Below, piece after piece: positions 21,388 to 32,872 of a DNA stretch of 64,000 nt (positions within the stretch are counted from its first letter, which is position 1; every line of letters starts with the position of its first letter). Both the position numbers and the translations under genes were made by a program. Origin of the DNA: Dendrolimus kikuchii. Its lineage: Eukaryota; Arthropoda; Insecta; Lepidoptera; Lasiocampidae. Location of the stretch: contig CM034391.1 of assembly GCA_019925095.2 (NCBI GenBank), positions 26,339,051-26,403,050 on the forward strand, read 5' to 3'. The notes under the pieces are model-generated. The model searched no databases. It was given only the letters and a program-made list of their open reading frames with translations, and was not told where the DNA came from.

Positions 21388-21616
21388 CAGGTGGTAGGTC
21401 ATTTGCCCGACTGGATGGCTACCACCCCTGGTCTAAAGTATGTCGCCAGAACAACCTTGAGTTGTGTTCCGGTATAAGTGGCCAGGTTCCAGTCTCCCTT
21501 AAGAGGGCAGCAGCGCATTTGTAGCACCTTTGGTGTTGCAAATGTCCATAGGCAATGGTTACCGCTTTCCATCAAGTGAGCCGTCTGCCTGTCTGCTGAA
21601 CTTCTGCAATAAAAGA
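21388..21616 (+). mobile_element. SINE-V, short form
   Basis: Starts at ccaggtggtaggtcattt and ends ttctgcaataaaagaag. Confidence 0.85.
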
Positions 21617-22233
21617 AGCATTGTGATTTTGGTAGAATTAAACTTTTTGCCACCACAACTTACATATTTATTAGAATTCTAGACCAATTTGTATGAAAGC
21701 TATAGTAATTCTATAAAATACGTTAATATTCCTTACACGTCGTACGTTTCCTGCGTGCTTACGCAGTTGGTTCAGGTTTGTCTTACTAGACTGTATTTTT
21801 TTGTTTATTTGAAAAACAATATTAGAACAAAAGGAAAAGGTGTCTCGAAAAAAATGGGACTGTTTTTCATGTAAATAGGGGCGCCACTTTCGCAAATTTG
21901 TCCAAACTCTAGCAACTCCAAAATTCGACCAAGACTAATTTCGATACTTACTACTGATTTTTAGTACGACATCATTCATCGCGCAAGTATCAAGTTGCTT
22001 TAGTTACGACGTACGCATTTTATCAACATAGCCTATGATGTTTACTTTAATAATAATGACTAGAATTTTGGAAGCAAGAGCACCTTAACACCTTATGATA
22101 GTTAACAGAACAATTATTTGAGTAAAAGAAGCTAAACTAACAAACAAATCTATCATATCGGCTGTCATTTGGTAAATATCGTCGAATAACAAAACGACTT
22201 TGGCTTCAAATTTCACTAGACATCCTTGGTAAA
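21617..22233. other. Unassigned stretch
   Basis: No recognisable gene or repeat partner. It ends in the target duplication of the next element. Confidence 0.25.
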
Positions 22234-22955
22234 GAAAGAGAAGAAACCAGAACGAATGCAAGGATAATGGTCGATGATGTTATGCTAGAGCAATTGAATG
22301 AGTTTGTATATATTGGATGTGCTTTTAGCAGGGATGGAAGGTACACTGCTGATATAGAAAGAAGAGTGAATTTGGGGAATAGTGTGAATGGAGCGTTAGG
22401 TAAACTTCTAGGCGCTAAGAACCTCAGCCAGAAGGCCCAGCTCGCCATACACAACGCGGTGCTGGTACCTACGCTCACGTATGGATGCGAGAGTTGGGTA
22501 TGGAAGAGAGAGCATGAAAGTAGAGTAAACGCGGTCGAGATGCGAGCACTGCGCAAAATCTGCGGAGTGACGCTCGCGGACCGCGTTCGTAATACCGAAG
22601 TAAGAAAGAGAGTTGGTCTGAAAGAGAGTGTCGTGGTGAAGGTAAGGAAAGGAATGCTCCGGTGGTTCGGGCATGTGGAAAGAATGCATGATGAAATAAT
22701 GACTAAACAGATATACAATGCAAAAGTAGATGGATGCAGAAGTCGTGGAACGCCACGACACACCTTCCATGATCAAATTGATCGTGTACTAGCAGAAGGT
22801 GATGTCAGGAGCCTTAAGAACAGACGAGCTTGCATGACAAGAGTTATGTATGTCAAAGAGGCAAGTGAGGTGTGTAAGGATAAGCCTAAATTGCACTCTG
22901 TTGTTCGTGCCTACCCCGCAAGGGAACTGGCGTGAAGTTATGTATGTATGTATGT
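22234..22955 (+). mobile_element. RTE-A, longest copy
   Basis: atccttggtaaa at 22222-22233 and 22956-22967 is an exact 12-bp target duplication. The insert of 722 bp is 5'-truncated and ends in tatgtatgtatgtatgt. Confidence 0.88.
22237..22935 (+). pseudogene. RTE-A reverse transcriptase thumb and C-terminus
   Basis: An uninterrupted frame enters from the truncation point (in-frame ATG at 22267) and runs to a stop at 22933-22935. It covers the end of the RT palm and thumb: NEFVYIGCAFSRDGRYTADI, then LVPTLTYGCESWVWKRE, AVEMRALRKICGV, and [15 protein letters not shown] with the GTPRHTF block. L-x-Y-G-C-E-S-W and M-R-x-L-R are the RTE/BovB-type markers of this region. The endonuclease and the YADD motif lie upstream of the truncation and are absent, so no active enzyme is possible. 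The absence of stops suggests a fairly recent insertion. It is the reference for shorter copies in the window. Confidence 0.85.
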
Positions 22956-22967
22956 ATCCTTGGTAAA

Positions 22968-23869
22968 CTTTAAAAATCACTGCTCACGTGAAACTTGGTA
23001 TTCATACATGCGTATTTTTCAAGCGGATTTTAGACTCGTATCAACGGTAAAATTAAAATAACACGAAACCCTTTGGTTTGTTTATGATTCATTAACCTTG
23101 ACAACAGATAAAATAGAATATTGCCAGAAGGCAAAATTAGTTGTCAATCTAGAGATTATGGTCAGGTTGTAGTATATACAACAACGTAGGTATAGGTAAC
23201 AACGACTAAGTATTAAATTTGTTGAGGAATCATTGAAATGTCATTTTTAAAAATGATATGTTGTCAATGTCACTCTAGCGAAGCATCGTGTCTATGGTCG
23301 CGAAGCGCCCATATTAGGAAGAAAAATAACTTCTTCTTGGTAAAGTTCACCAGCGCACCAAGTTTTTGACGAATCGCTATACATTACCTTAAACAAAGTG
23401 AATTATAACGTAATTAGTGTGAATATCAAGAGTGATAGTAAAATTGTTATTTACGCAATAGAAACATTATATTACTGGATTAGAAAAGTCAGGTTATTGC
23501 AGTTCTCAAAAGATGTTAATGTCATCCATTTATACATTCATGCCTTGGTCACGCCATCACGCGTGAACGGCTGGACCGATTTCGCTAATTCTTTTTTGTT
23601 GTGTTTGTTACTGTCAGGAGAAGGTTCTTATGAAAGAAAAAATTTAGAAAATTGCGCGGAAAATTAAAAATTTAAGAATACTTAACCACCATATAAAATT
23701 ATTTCTAATTTAAACAGCGCTTTGGACAATATAAACTTTATTAATGTAACCTTATGACGTTTGACATAGAATTGACAGAATGCGTGCTGCAAATATCGTC
23801 AAAGAGGATGTAAAAACTGAATATCGTTTAAAACAGGTGCTTGTGAATAATTAATTTAGCTGTAATCGG
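22968..23869. other. Unassigned stretch
   Basis: No gene, no clear element. gtgtctatggtcgcgaagcg at about 23290 is GC-richer than its surroundings. An 89-codon frame at 23398-23667 has no family features. Confidence 0.25.
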
Positions 23870-24332
23870 GTTCCAATTTTTCGATGAAATTTTTTTTGTG
23901 TGTGTTCAAGTGGGTCCCGGGATGGTTAAGATTATAGATCTACCTGTAGGTGGCACCGCTAGTCTTCCTAAACGGTGGGACCTATTTTGTTTTTTTTTTT
24001 TTATTAAAGCGGATTCGATAATGCTTTAAATTAACTATTGGTCCCGGTAAATGTCGCTGCAATCGGGTCTTAGATTTTTATTTCTAAGGGCAGGACAAGG
24101 TCTGCCGGGTTGTACAAGTCCCAAAAATTCCCAGTGAAGCGAAATTAAACAAAGTGACGGATGCTCAAAAAATATATCTTTGCTACTAGAATCGAATCAA
24201 ACCTAAATAAAAGAACACTTCTATTATACAATAATTTAAAACCATAGTGCGTTCCAAAACGGTACAGCGCCATCTAGTTTTGGCTTCGTAAACGTAACGT
24301 ATCATTACCAATTCCCACACGGGTAGAGCTAG
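23870..24332 (+). mobile_element. Helitron-like ends
   Basis: 24045-24110 (ggtcccggtaaatgtcgctg then aaggtctgccgggttgtac) is a diverged form of the 3' end at 38923-39346. A second terminus, acgggtagagctag plus T, is at about 24317-24331. At least two decayed copies, no coding sequence. Confidence 0.4.
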
Positions 24333-24604
24333 TATATTAATAAATATCTCGAACAAATAAAATCAAAAATTACATTTCGTAACCCGAGGGCGTGTCAGTA
24401 ACCCGTGTATATTTTCAATTTTTCACAACGTCGCTACACCAATATATTGCTCAGTCGCCAACTGATGAGATATCTCGCTGAAATTAAAATGTAACAGAAT
24501 AAATCACGGTTGGTAAGCGCTCGCAGGTTGTTGCCCGACGCCCTTTCGTGTTCATAGTATATACTAGATTGCTTTTAAATTTGTAGCCGAAAGAAAAGTT
24601 ATTT

Positions 24605-24849
24605 ACATATATACATACATACATAACTTCACGCCAGTTCCCTTGCGGGGTAGGCACGAACAACAGAGCGCCATTCAGGCTTATTCTTACACACCTCACT
24701 TGCTTCTTTGACATTCATAACTCTTATCATGCACGCTCGTCTATTCTTAAGGCTCCTGACATCACCTTCTGCTAGTACACGATCAATTTGATCATGGAAG
24801 GTGTGTCGTGGCCTTCCACGACTTCTGCATCCATCCACTTTTGCATTGT
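24605..24849 (-). mobile_element. RTE-A 3' end
   Basis: aaaagttattt at 24594-24604 and 24850-24860 is an 11-bp target duplication. The 245-bp insert has the (TATG)n tail at its left and reads the GRPRHTF to AYPARELA coding end on the minus strand, without stops. Confidence 0.88.
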
Positions 24850-24864
24850 AAAAGTTATTTCACT

Positions 24865-24897
24865 TAATAAAACTACGTTTTAACGGTTTTAAGCTTA
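24865..24897 (+). mobile_element. PLE terminal-repeat stub
   Basis: aataaaactacgttttaacg then gttttaag only; the outermost bases of the Penelope-like terminal repeat, next to the RTE insertion. Confidence 0.55.
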
Positions 24898-25668
24898 CTG
24901 CATTCTAATTAAGTGTAAAACCTGTAAGTTTGTTTTATAATTATTTTTACAAGCTTTTATTTAACTTGCAATGGATGTACCTATGTATGTATGTAAGTTC
25001 GGGTAGAATCTTGCAAGTTAAATTTGACCAACTTCCCGGTTTCCGATTGAGCTGAAATTTTGCACGCATATATATATCGCGTGACAATGCAATAATATGG
25101 TACCATGGAGCTGATCTGATGATGAAGTCGGAAGGTGGTCATAGGAACTCCCGTACTAAACAAGATAGACCCGTGTTTGGGCTCGCTTTACTTGTCTTGG
25201 TTAGCACTCTGCTGCTACATGGTATCCAGGATTTCAAAAGCTTGTATTTGATGTAAGAAGTGAAATAGAACTAATTTAGAATTTTAAATTTTTTTTGTTT
25301 GTCTGTTTGTACGCGCTAATCTCCGAAACGACTGTACTGATTTAAATGAAATTTTGTATGGTGGTAGCTTACATCCCTGTTCAACATATAGGATACTTTT
25401 GATCCCAAAAAATTAAAGAGTTCCCGTGGAATAGTTAAAAAAACTTTCCACGCGGACTTTAGTAATAAAATTAAAACAGCCTTTATTACTTTATAATTAT
25501 ATACATTAGTGATGGTACCGCCATATAAACCTCTTTTCAACCTATACGATTTTTTCTTCTAACTATATAAATTCTTCCTTCAAATCTGACGGTGCGTTCC
25601 CTTCTCGCACGTCACGTCAGTCATTCATTTTCATATCATAAATTAAATTAAATTAAATCGCTCCGCAA
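24898..25668. other. Unassigned, Helitron-like in part
   Basis: 25300-25450 (ctccgaaacgactgtactga, atacttttgatcccaaaaa) is the type of sequence next to Helitron 5' ends at 38.95 and 34.4 kb. The remainder holds nothing I recognise. Confidence 0.3.
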
Positions 25669-25774
<106 letters not shown>

Positions 25775-26029
25775 TATAAATAACTCTCTCCGCACCATAA
25801 ATATAAAATCAATTAGCATAAAATAAATATACTAAATATTATAACAAATAAAGGGAAGTGGACTGGGGAGCAGAGGAGCAGCTGCATTCCGTTCCCATTA
25901 ATCAGGAAGTGCGTGCTAATTCTCAAATTCCCGTTCAAAATTGTCCCAATCTCCTATTTTCTTACTTTGACACAATTCGCTTAACGCTAAACCCAGCGCC
26001 GCCGCACCAAATGATTATTATACATTTTT

Positions 26030-26215
26030 TATTTTTTCAAGTTTCTCCAGTTCTGGATGTAGGCCTTTTTCATCTTTTGCCATATAATTTTGTTTTGCGC
26101 AGTCCTTGTCCAGAGTCTCCCTTCGACCGACGCAATATCGTCACTCCATTTTATAATGGGCCTTCCACGACCTACTTTCTGCTCTCTGGGGTACCATAAC
26201 AAGGTTCTTCACCAA
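26030..26215 (-). pseudogene. RTE-type fragment, third subfamily (RTE-C)
   Basis: On the minus strand, allowing frame changes, the sequence reads as a degenerate series: a V-E-G-P-x-x-N-G-V-like GRP block, then AQNKIIWQKMKKAYIQNW-like codons. This corresponds to the R-P-x-x-R-W-x-D-D-I ... A-x-x-R-x-x-W-x-x-x-x-E-A-Y-x-Q end of RTE/BovB-type polymerases. It has several stops and frameshifts and lacks the (TATG)n tail of RTE-A. It is an old remnant of a different RTE subfamily. The plus-strand 113-codon frame over the same bases is a shadow. Confidence 0.45.
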
Positions 26216-26485
26216 CTAAATAGCAAAAAATAAAACATAAATAAATTGGCTCAATATTTATAGTATAATTTGTCTATATATATGACGGAGGACGAACCTC
26301 CGTGGAGTCTTTAAAGAGTATGACGCCAGCAACGCTGACGTCATGATTGTTGGCTTCTTTGTGACGACCCATATTTGAGTCCTCGAAATAGAATTTCAAG
26401 AGTACTCGATATCGTATATTCCAAGAGCGTTACGACTTGCCAGAGAGGTCTGCCCCGTTCGGCGGCTCGAATAATAATGACCGAG
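26216..26485. other. Unassigned stretch
   Basis: A short inverted repeat ggaggacgaacctcc at about 26285 and a GC-richer patch at 26430-26470 just before the jockey tail. No gene. Confidence 0.25.
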
Positions 26486-26746
26486 TTTTTTTTTTAGTGG
26501 ACTTGACTTTATGTTGTTGCTCCGAAGACCTTACAACTTTACCGGGGGGGCAACTTGCTCGAGGGAGCTCCCTAAGGAGTTTTATCTCGGCTGGACTGTT
26601 GCCATGAGAGGGGGATGAATTTAATGATGCCCACCATAGGGCGACACAAAGCACTAATTGAGAACGGGCGACGGGTAATATAAAGTCCGAGGGGAAGGAT
26701 CCCGGCGGGCCGGGATCGGTGGTTCGCGGCGGCCTACGCTATCTTA

Positions 26747-26816
26747 CTGCCGTTTCGCAACGTGTTATGGCTGGGAGAGAAGAAACGGAGAAAGAAACTT
26801 CCCAGCAACACGCCTA
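26747..26816 (-). other. Shared pseudoknot-type module (copy B, in jockey)
   Basis: Directly follows the RT coding end. The inner helix is gctggga/tcccagc, and the loop ccgtttc pairs with gaaacgg. Both differ from the other copies on both strands at once, so pairing is retained. Confidence 0.68.
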
Positions 26817-28297
26817 GTCTATCCTGTGGGAGGGGGGGCTATGTCTCCTAGCGTCCCTCGCGGGTACGTGGAGAGATCTTAATTGGCGGCGTCTGAGACG
26901 CCGCGGTCTGTGTCTGTCTGTCGGTGCCTGCCAGCCTGCCGTCCTAACCGCGGGCGGACTGATCCGGGCCAGCCGTTCCGTAATAACGTCGACCCTGTCC
27001 GTCAGCACGTTACACGGTCGTCGCACAAGAGCCTTTCGACGAGGCTTATAATCGGACGCGGACACAACGAGCGGATTTCGATGGTGTGGCGCGAGACCGA
27101 AATACTTACGCGAGAGCGACGTAATGTAGTTTTTGATGGAGGTAAGTTCCAGATCGCAGTGGAGGTCGACGTTACGCATATAGAGGGGAGCACCGACGGC
27201 TCTGCGCATGAATTTATTCTGCACGATTTGCAGTTTATCTAAAAGGGCAGGCTTGGCATGGCCGAATACCACACTCGCGTATGTCATGATCGGACGGATG
27301 CATGTTTTATACAGAGTAAGCTTGTGTCTGAGGGACATTTTGCTTCGTTTGTCTATCATGGGTGCTAAACGACCCATCATAAATCGCGCTCTATTTCGGA
27401 CTATAGTGATATGCTTGTTGAAGCACAAGTTCAGATCTGGGGTGACACCCAGGTATTTGGTGTACTTTGCCCAGGGAATTTGTTGGTCGTAGAGCGAAAT
27501 GGTTTTAGGCGAAGGCTAGTGCGTTTGGGGGAGCGAATCGTGCCCGGGGAAAAGAACATTGCTGCGCTTTTCTCCGGATTTACCTCTATCCTCCTTTTGC
27601 GAAAGCATTCGCCTAGCTCTGTGACAGCTGCCTGTAGCCGGACGCAAGCCATTTGTCGGTTGTGATCAGATGTATAGAGTGCGGTGTCATCCGCGAAGAG
27701 GGCCAACTCCACATCTGGAGTTTTTGGGATGTCGCTGGTGTATAGCGTGATCAGTAGTAGCGACAGGGCCGAGCCCTGTGGTACACCGGCTGTGAGTGGG
27801 TGAGGGGACGAGCGCTTTCCCTCCACTCGAAAACGGAAGCTACGGCCTAGGAGGAAGTCTCACAAGATGAGCACGAGTCTGTCTGGCACACCGAACTGGT
27901 ATAGCTTGTAAATCAAGCCGTTGTGCCAGACCTTGTCGAAGGCTTTTGCTACGTCTAGGAACAGTGTGGCTGTTCCTATAGGGCGGGGGCGATGGGCAAA
28001 GTGAGATAGTATGTGCTCCGTGATGCGGTGCACCTGTTGGACGCATGAGTGTCTGGCACGGAAGCCAAATTGCTCATCGGGTAGTAGATGTTTGCTGAAG
28101 GCAAAATCTCTAAATCGAGAGAGGATGATCCTCTTGTAAAGCTTGCTGAGTGCGCTCAGTAGACTGATTGGACGGTAGCTGGACGGTTTCATTAGCCGGG
28201 TTTCCCGGCTTGTGAATACCGATAATGACCGAGTGTCGACAGTGCGGCCGTCTTTATAGGGCTTGGAGCACGTGTCGGGGCACGTGCACTTGATCAC
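26814..28297 (-). pseudogene. Jockey-type reverse transcriptase, broken
   Basis: Three minus-strand frames give consecutive RT motifs. 28297-27860: SSYRPISLLSALSKLYKRI, EQFGFRARHS and FLDVAKAFDKVWHNG (RT motifs 2a to A). 27826-27431: TAGVPQGSALS (motif B) and ALFADDTALYTS (motif C, catalytic FADD), then the NPEKSA motif D. 27428-26814: KLTLYKTCIRPIMTYASVVF and the thumb, as in Drosophila jockey and its relatives. Breaks: one in-frame TGA at 27860-27862, and a one-base loss near 27505 that shifts the frame within the motif following D. The catalytic aspartates remain, but the endonuclease is absent and the protein cannot be made whole. The plus-strand frames here are shadows. Confidence 0.88.
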
Positions 28298-28306
28298 GAA
28301 TTTTTA

Positions 28307-28880
28307 GGTTAAGTATTGAAATTACAATAAAAACGTCGTTTTACGTTACTTTCACACTACAATAAAGTCATAGTAACTAAATAAATTATTATTGTTTTTA
28401 ATTGGTGTATTTGCGCCGACTTGAATACAACAAAGTCGTGTTAGTTACACCATTTATAACTCAATAACGGCTGGACCAATTTTTATGATTTTTGGAATTG
28501 TAGTTAAAACTTTGTTGCGATTCGTTTTGCCGCTTGTGTCCCAGCACACATTTCGATTTTTTTCTAGATTTTTTTTTCTATATCCCTGACAACGTGTACA
28601 ATAAATTTCATTTAAGGGTGAGCCCCGATAGGGTGGAGGAGCGAGATGGAATGCTCCTCCGTCTCAAAGGAAGATCTTCCAGCGAGGCTAATGTTGTTGA
28701 AATTTTGTATATATTCTTTGTATGTTTCGGGAAACGTTTGTGACATCAATAATTGCACAGCGCCATCTACTGGCTTGTAAGTGTTCCACTACATCATGAT
28801 AATTTGTTACGTAGTTAAGACGTGAAAGCGTCACAAATAAACTCACACTCGCGTTTATAATATTAATTAGGATAAGGGAA
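28307..28880 (+). mobile_element. Helitron-like composite
   Basis: 28435-28500 (gtgttagttacaccatttat, ataacggctggaccaatttt) is a Helitron-type 5' region. gttgcgattcgttttgccgc then cttgtgtcccagcacacatt at 28515-28552 recurs, with expansion, at 43.93-44.06 kb. The right part fades near 28870. No ORF of known family. Confidence 0.4.
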
Positions 28881-29293
28881 CTTCCTTAAATATTTATGGG
28901 TCCAAAACAATTTCCACTATCACACGAGGCTTTCAACGCTACAGTGTTAAACTTCCAGCATATTAATTTATTTACGTTGTATCATGAACGGGGAGCGTGA
29001 CACAACAAACACGCCGTGTTTGTTTGCAACGTGTAAGTAATAAGTGGCGAACTTAACGTGATTGATTGCATTGCAAATATTGTTTAAGCTTGTTCGCAAC
29101 AGTTGTTTAAGGTCAATGAGTTTATGTATCACGTAAAGTATTGTCTCAGTGGCAAAACGAAATTGAATTTGATGTTAGAATTTTTGAAGTGAAACTTCTA
29201 TGTAGACGGGGTATTTGGATTTTTTTCTGTCACGAAAAAGAGTTACGGCCTCGTGGAGAGGCGGCATAATTTTACAGTTTTTTTGGTTCATGT
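28881..29293. other. Unassigned stretch
   Basis: No gene or repeat recognised. Confidence 0.25.
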
Positions 29294-30030
29294 AGTGTGT
29301 TACGAGTTACACTTTTTATTAGATGTTTGTTATTACTTAACATTGTTATGTGTCGCGAGACTCGAATTAAAATGCTGTTAGAATTACTATACAGTTTATT
29401 AGAACTATACAAACACATATAACACAGGTACAAACGTAATGTAGAAGGTCATAATACAATAAAACGCGCAAAGTCCGTCACTATTAGATTCCCGATTGTA
29501 GTACACACGTTTCGCTTTGGTCGTAGTTCTTGCTCGACTGACTGCTCCTTCAATCGGGACATTGCTTTATACTGCACGAATGCAATATGTCCGCCCGGCA
29601 ATGTGGACAGAATTTCCTAGAATCATATTGTCCTTTAAAATCCGTAATACCTGGCTAATGATTTCAGCCGCAGGCGGCTGTAAAAGATTACAATACAACA
29701 AGAGGCCAATAAATGAGTAAACAAAAGAAGACGATCATAAAAGAATTACAATAGTTTTAATGTTATTAGATGAAATGTCGACGGGTAATAAATGTGCTTT
29801 TACAGATATGCAGGTGTGAATTCGTTTTTGTCGGCGCCTGGGTTGTAACAATATTTTTATTTCATGAGTTCGTAATGAAATGGCAATAATCTAGGAAAAT
29901 TATAAAAGTCTAACATCAGACTTTAATGACGAGAACAAACTAAAAAATCATAGCAACATGTACACAAGTTTTTTTATATAATAATATTCTAACTAATATT
30001 GTATTCCAGTGTGTTACGAGTTACACTTTT
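29294..30030 (+). repeat. 23-bp direct repeats flanking an LTR region
   Basis: agtgtgttacgagttacact plus ttt at 29294-29316 is repeated exactly at 30008-30030. The 691 bp between contain the solo LTR at 29344-29850. Confidence 0.7.
29344..29850 (-). mobile_element. Solo LTR, family LTR1
   Basis: TG...CA ends (tgttatgtgtcgcgagact to gggttgtaaca). In minus sense an aataaa polyadenylation signal lies about 70 nt from the 3' end. Same family as 38407, 40818 and 41818, with fragments at 57712 and 63505. No internal coding region. Superfamily (Ty3 or BEL/Pao) not determined. Confidence 0.75.
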
Positions 30031-30035
30031 CACTA

Positions 30036-30716
30036 TAGCGTGCGCGGAAGCGCTAGTCACCGCCTGAGGTATGTGAGCGGCAGGGCGGGGGAGGTAGACA
30101 AACGTCAAGCTAACTCAGTCCGCCGCCGACCACCGCGACGGTTACACGATTCAGTTGTTCTCGCTAGTTTGTTCCAAACATACACGAGATAAAATATTCT
30201 AAGATAGGTCCACCAATTTACACGACCAGTGAAAAGTTTTAAAAATATTTTTTTTTTAATCGGCTTGTTTTTTTTATAATGTACAATAACGGTGGTAGTG
30301 TTTTTTTTATTTACTTATTGAGAAATGTTAATTTGCTTATAAAATTGTTTTGTATCGTAAATAATAAAATATAATAAACACTTTTGAATATTAATATTTT
30401 TGTTTAACCACGAAATAGAAAAATACAATATTACAATTAGGTACCCATTACATTAATTCTAACATGTTATTCTGAGATATATCTGCGCTTAAATATATCG
30501 TGTGCGTCTTGTCAATCGCCCCCCCCCCCCCCCCCCCACATACCTCAGAAGGTGACGAGCGTTTCCGCGCGCACTACAAGCAATTATTAAGATTTACTAT
30601 TCTTCAATCGTAATAACCGTTACGCTTTCGCCATAATAAGTGCGGGATCCTAACAAACAGAAATAAACACTCATTTATAATTTTTAATGAGAACCCATAC
30701 ATATACCCATTAACTA
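30036..30716. mobile_element. TIR element, copy 2 (no hAT insertion)
   Basis: TA then TAGCGTGCGCGGAAGCG at the left, internal inverted TIR copy at about 30550-30577, poly-C run at 30519-30537. It stops at ttaacta, before the outer right TIR present in copy 1. It holds the empty site of the 19741-20283 insertion. Confidence 0.6.
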
Positions 30717-31004
30717 AGCCCGTTAAATTAAACTCGAGAATGCTTTTAGCGGTTCGCATTATAAACTAAAACCTTGCAATTAATGTTAATATCGGTTAAG
30801 CGCTAGTTTTGTCGCGATGGGTGGCCCGGAACTTGACGCAATAAATTTTAGATTGTACCCACAAATTGTATTATTGTCGTTTTGAGTTGTTTCCTTTAAT
30901 TGGATTGTTTTAATAACCACAATAGGGAGACGGGGACTTTCTTGCCTAAGTAACGTAATGAGTTGAGATATAGCTTAAAAAATTCATTATATTTTTCTAA
31001 AGTT
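30717..31004. other. Unassigned stretch
   Basis: Nothing recognised. Confidence 0.2.
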
Positions 31005-31735
31005 AGTCAAGTTGGTAAGTTGGTCTGAAAGAGAGTGTCGGGTGTGGTTCGGGCATGTGGAAAGAATGCATGATGAAAGAATGACTAAACAGATATACAA
31101 TGCAGAAGTGGATGGATGCAGAAGTCGTGGAAGGCCGCGACACACCTTCCATGATCAAATTGATCGTGTACTAGCAGAAGGTGATGTCAGGAGCTTTAAG
31201 AGCCTAAGTCATCGACGTAAGGTCGCCAGTTTGTCGGTATTCTATAGGATACACTTCGGGGAGTGTGCCACGGAATTACATGAATTGGTTCCTCCCTCAC
31301 CATTCTACCACCGGACAAGCAGACGTACGCACTCACGCCACCGATATATGGTGGAAATACCAACGAAGCGGACGAAACGCTATGCTTCCTCTTTCATCAT
31401 ACGCACCGCTGAAGAGTGGAACTCTTTACCGTCGTCTGTTTTTCCTGAAAAATATAATCTAGGTGTCTTTAAGTCTCGCGTGAACAGGTATCTTCTAGGT
31501 AAGCGTGCTCCACCTTAGACTGCATTTCCGCCTGACGTCAGGTGCAATGTCAGTCAAACGCGAACCTATTCAATATATAAAAAAAAAGAACAGACGAGCG
31601 TGCATGACAAGAGCTATGAATGCCAAAGAAGCAAGTGAGGTGTGTAAGAATAAGCCTGAATGTCGTTCTGTTGTTCGTGCCTACCCCGCAAGGGAACTGG
31701 CGTGAATTTATGTATGTATGTATGTGTATATCTTT
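31005..31735 (+). mobile_element. RTE-A copy split by another LINE
   Basis: 31012-31200 and 31578-31735 are the two parts of an RTE-A 3' end (gttggtctgaaagagagtgt; tail tatgtatgtatgtatgtg). Codons between SVRVK-like and WFGHVERM are deleted near 31043. The break lies after gtgatgtcaggagc. Confidence 0.8.
31201..31577 (+). pseudogene. LINE RT C-terminus nested in RTE-A
   Basis: In frame: [20 protein letters not shown], then [15 protein letters not shown] and [14 protein letters not shown], ending LLGKRAPP and a stop at 31516-31518. Sixty bases of 3'UTR and an A run follow. The R-R-x-x-A-S-L-x-V-F-Y-R motif and W-N-x-L-P match the C-terminus of the LINE-V protein (FASLCVFYRLYNGEC, IWNELPAEVF), so this is a related LINE of another family. 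Copies: 46215-46560 and 47331-47520, both minus. It is 5'-truncated to about 105 codons. By chance it is read in frame with the upstream RTE-A codons, giving a misleading 168-codon fused frame. Confidence 0.75.
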
Positions 31736-31964
31736 CTAAAAGAAAATGGATAAATTTTTAGAATAAGCTTACAAATAAAATAAGTTATTATTGGAATCAA
31801 CCTCTTTAGATATTTTTACTTTTTTATATTTTGACACTGACAAGATTCTTTTGTTTTGTTTCTTTTTACTGACTTTATATTTATACTTATTTAGCCTTGA
31901 ATTGTACTGTATTCTTATAAAATAAATATTAATATTATAAGAAAATTATTGTTTGGACCTGGAC
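31736..31964. other. Unassigned AT-rich stretch
   Basis: Nothing recognised. Confidence 0.2.
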
Positions 31965-32232
31965 CCAGCTGAATAGCCGCAGATGGCTGTTTCAGCGATA
32001 CCGGACATTGGGGGCTTCCCGACTCCGTGGGAGCGGAGGCGTTCAGCCCGGAAGCAGCGCGCTCGAGGAGGCACCTCCTGTGAGGTTCGACCTCGGCTCG
32101 ACCGCTGCGGGGGATTGACTTTATATTGAGAATTAGCCGTTAAAGGCTGAAAGAGCTAAGCCAACATGCTGAAGTGATTATTTGGGGACCAATTATCGAC
32201 TCGACCGGCGGAGCCGATCCTAGTCTATCATT

Positions 32233-32637
32233 ACTACCGCTTCGCAACGTGTTATAGCTGGAGGGGAAGAAGCTTTATTATCCGTGCAGGAACGGAGAAA
32301 GAATACAATTTCCTTGCGGCCGGGCGGCCTGTCGTAAGAGGCGACTAAACAACCCACAGCCAGGTGGTAGGGCATTTGCCCGACTAGATGGCTACCACCC
32401 CTGGTCTAAAGTATGTCGCCAGAACAACCTTGAGTTGTGTTCCGGCATTAGTGACCAGGTTCCAGTCCCCTTTACGAGAGCAGCAGCGCATTTGTAGCAC
32501 CTTTGGTGTTGCAAATGTCTATAGGCGATGGTAACCGCTTTCCATCAAGTGGGCCGTCTGCCTGTCTGCTGAACTCCTGCAATAAAAAAAATAAAATAAA
32601 AAAAAAGCGGCGGAAGAAACTCTCCAGCAACACGCCT
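32233..32637 (-). other. Shared pseudoknot-type module (copy G), interrupted
   Basis: Halves at 32233-32273 and 32605-32637; the SINE-V copy lies in the hairpin loop beside gaagc. Confidence 0.6.
32279..32607 (+). mobile_element. SINE-V, full-length copy inside a jockey 3'UTR
   Basis: Complete from atccgtgcaggaacgg to a long A-rich tail. The target is known from the uninterrupted copy at 4548-4617. At most a few bases (agc) are duplicated. Confidence 0.9.
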
Positions 32638-32872
32638 AAGCTAATCTTGTATGGCTACTTGTGTCTGTAGTGAGTTAGTGATATTGGTGGGGTCTTACCT
32701 TTGTGTAAGAGGATCCGAGCCGGTGGCTCAAGAAAATTATCGTATTACTTCACGTCCAGTTATACTCTATACAGTCTACGTGCTATCGACAGTTACCGAT
32801 TACCATAATTGATTTATGTTGAGGAATGTCAACAATATCATCACTCGAATAAATAAATCCCTACAATTATAT

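Larger units (their letters stand above)
26486..28306 (-). mobile_element. 5'-truncated jockey-type LINE
   Basis: Minus-strand element: RT coding 28297-26814, 3'UTR 26813-26490 with the pseudoknot-type module, and an A-rich end (the T-rich run at 26488-26496 on plus). It lacks the endonuclease and ORF1. 3'UTR pieces of the same subfamily lie at 45890-46115 and 44168-44245. Confidence 0.8.
31965..32740 (-). mobile_element. Jockey-type LINE 3'UTR split by SINE-V
   Basis: Same sequence as 4255-4712 with a SINE-V copy inserted at 32279-32607, inside the pseudoknot-type module. Continuous otherwise. Confidence 0.75.

Noticed and set aside
26883..27665. Plus-strand genes opposite the jockey RT
   Set aside because: Complementary frames of the RT pseudogene.
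31012..31518. A 168-codon protein joining RTE and another LINE
   Set aside because: A chance in-frame join created by insertion of one dead LINE fragment in another.
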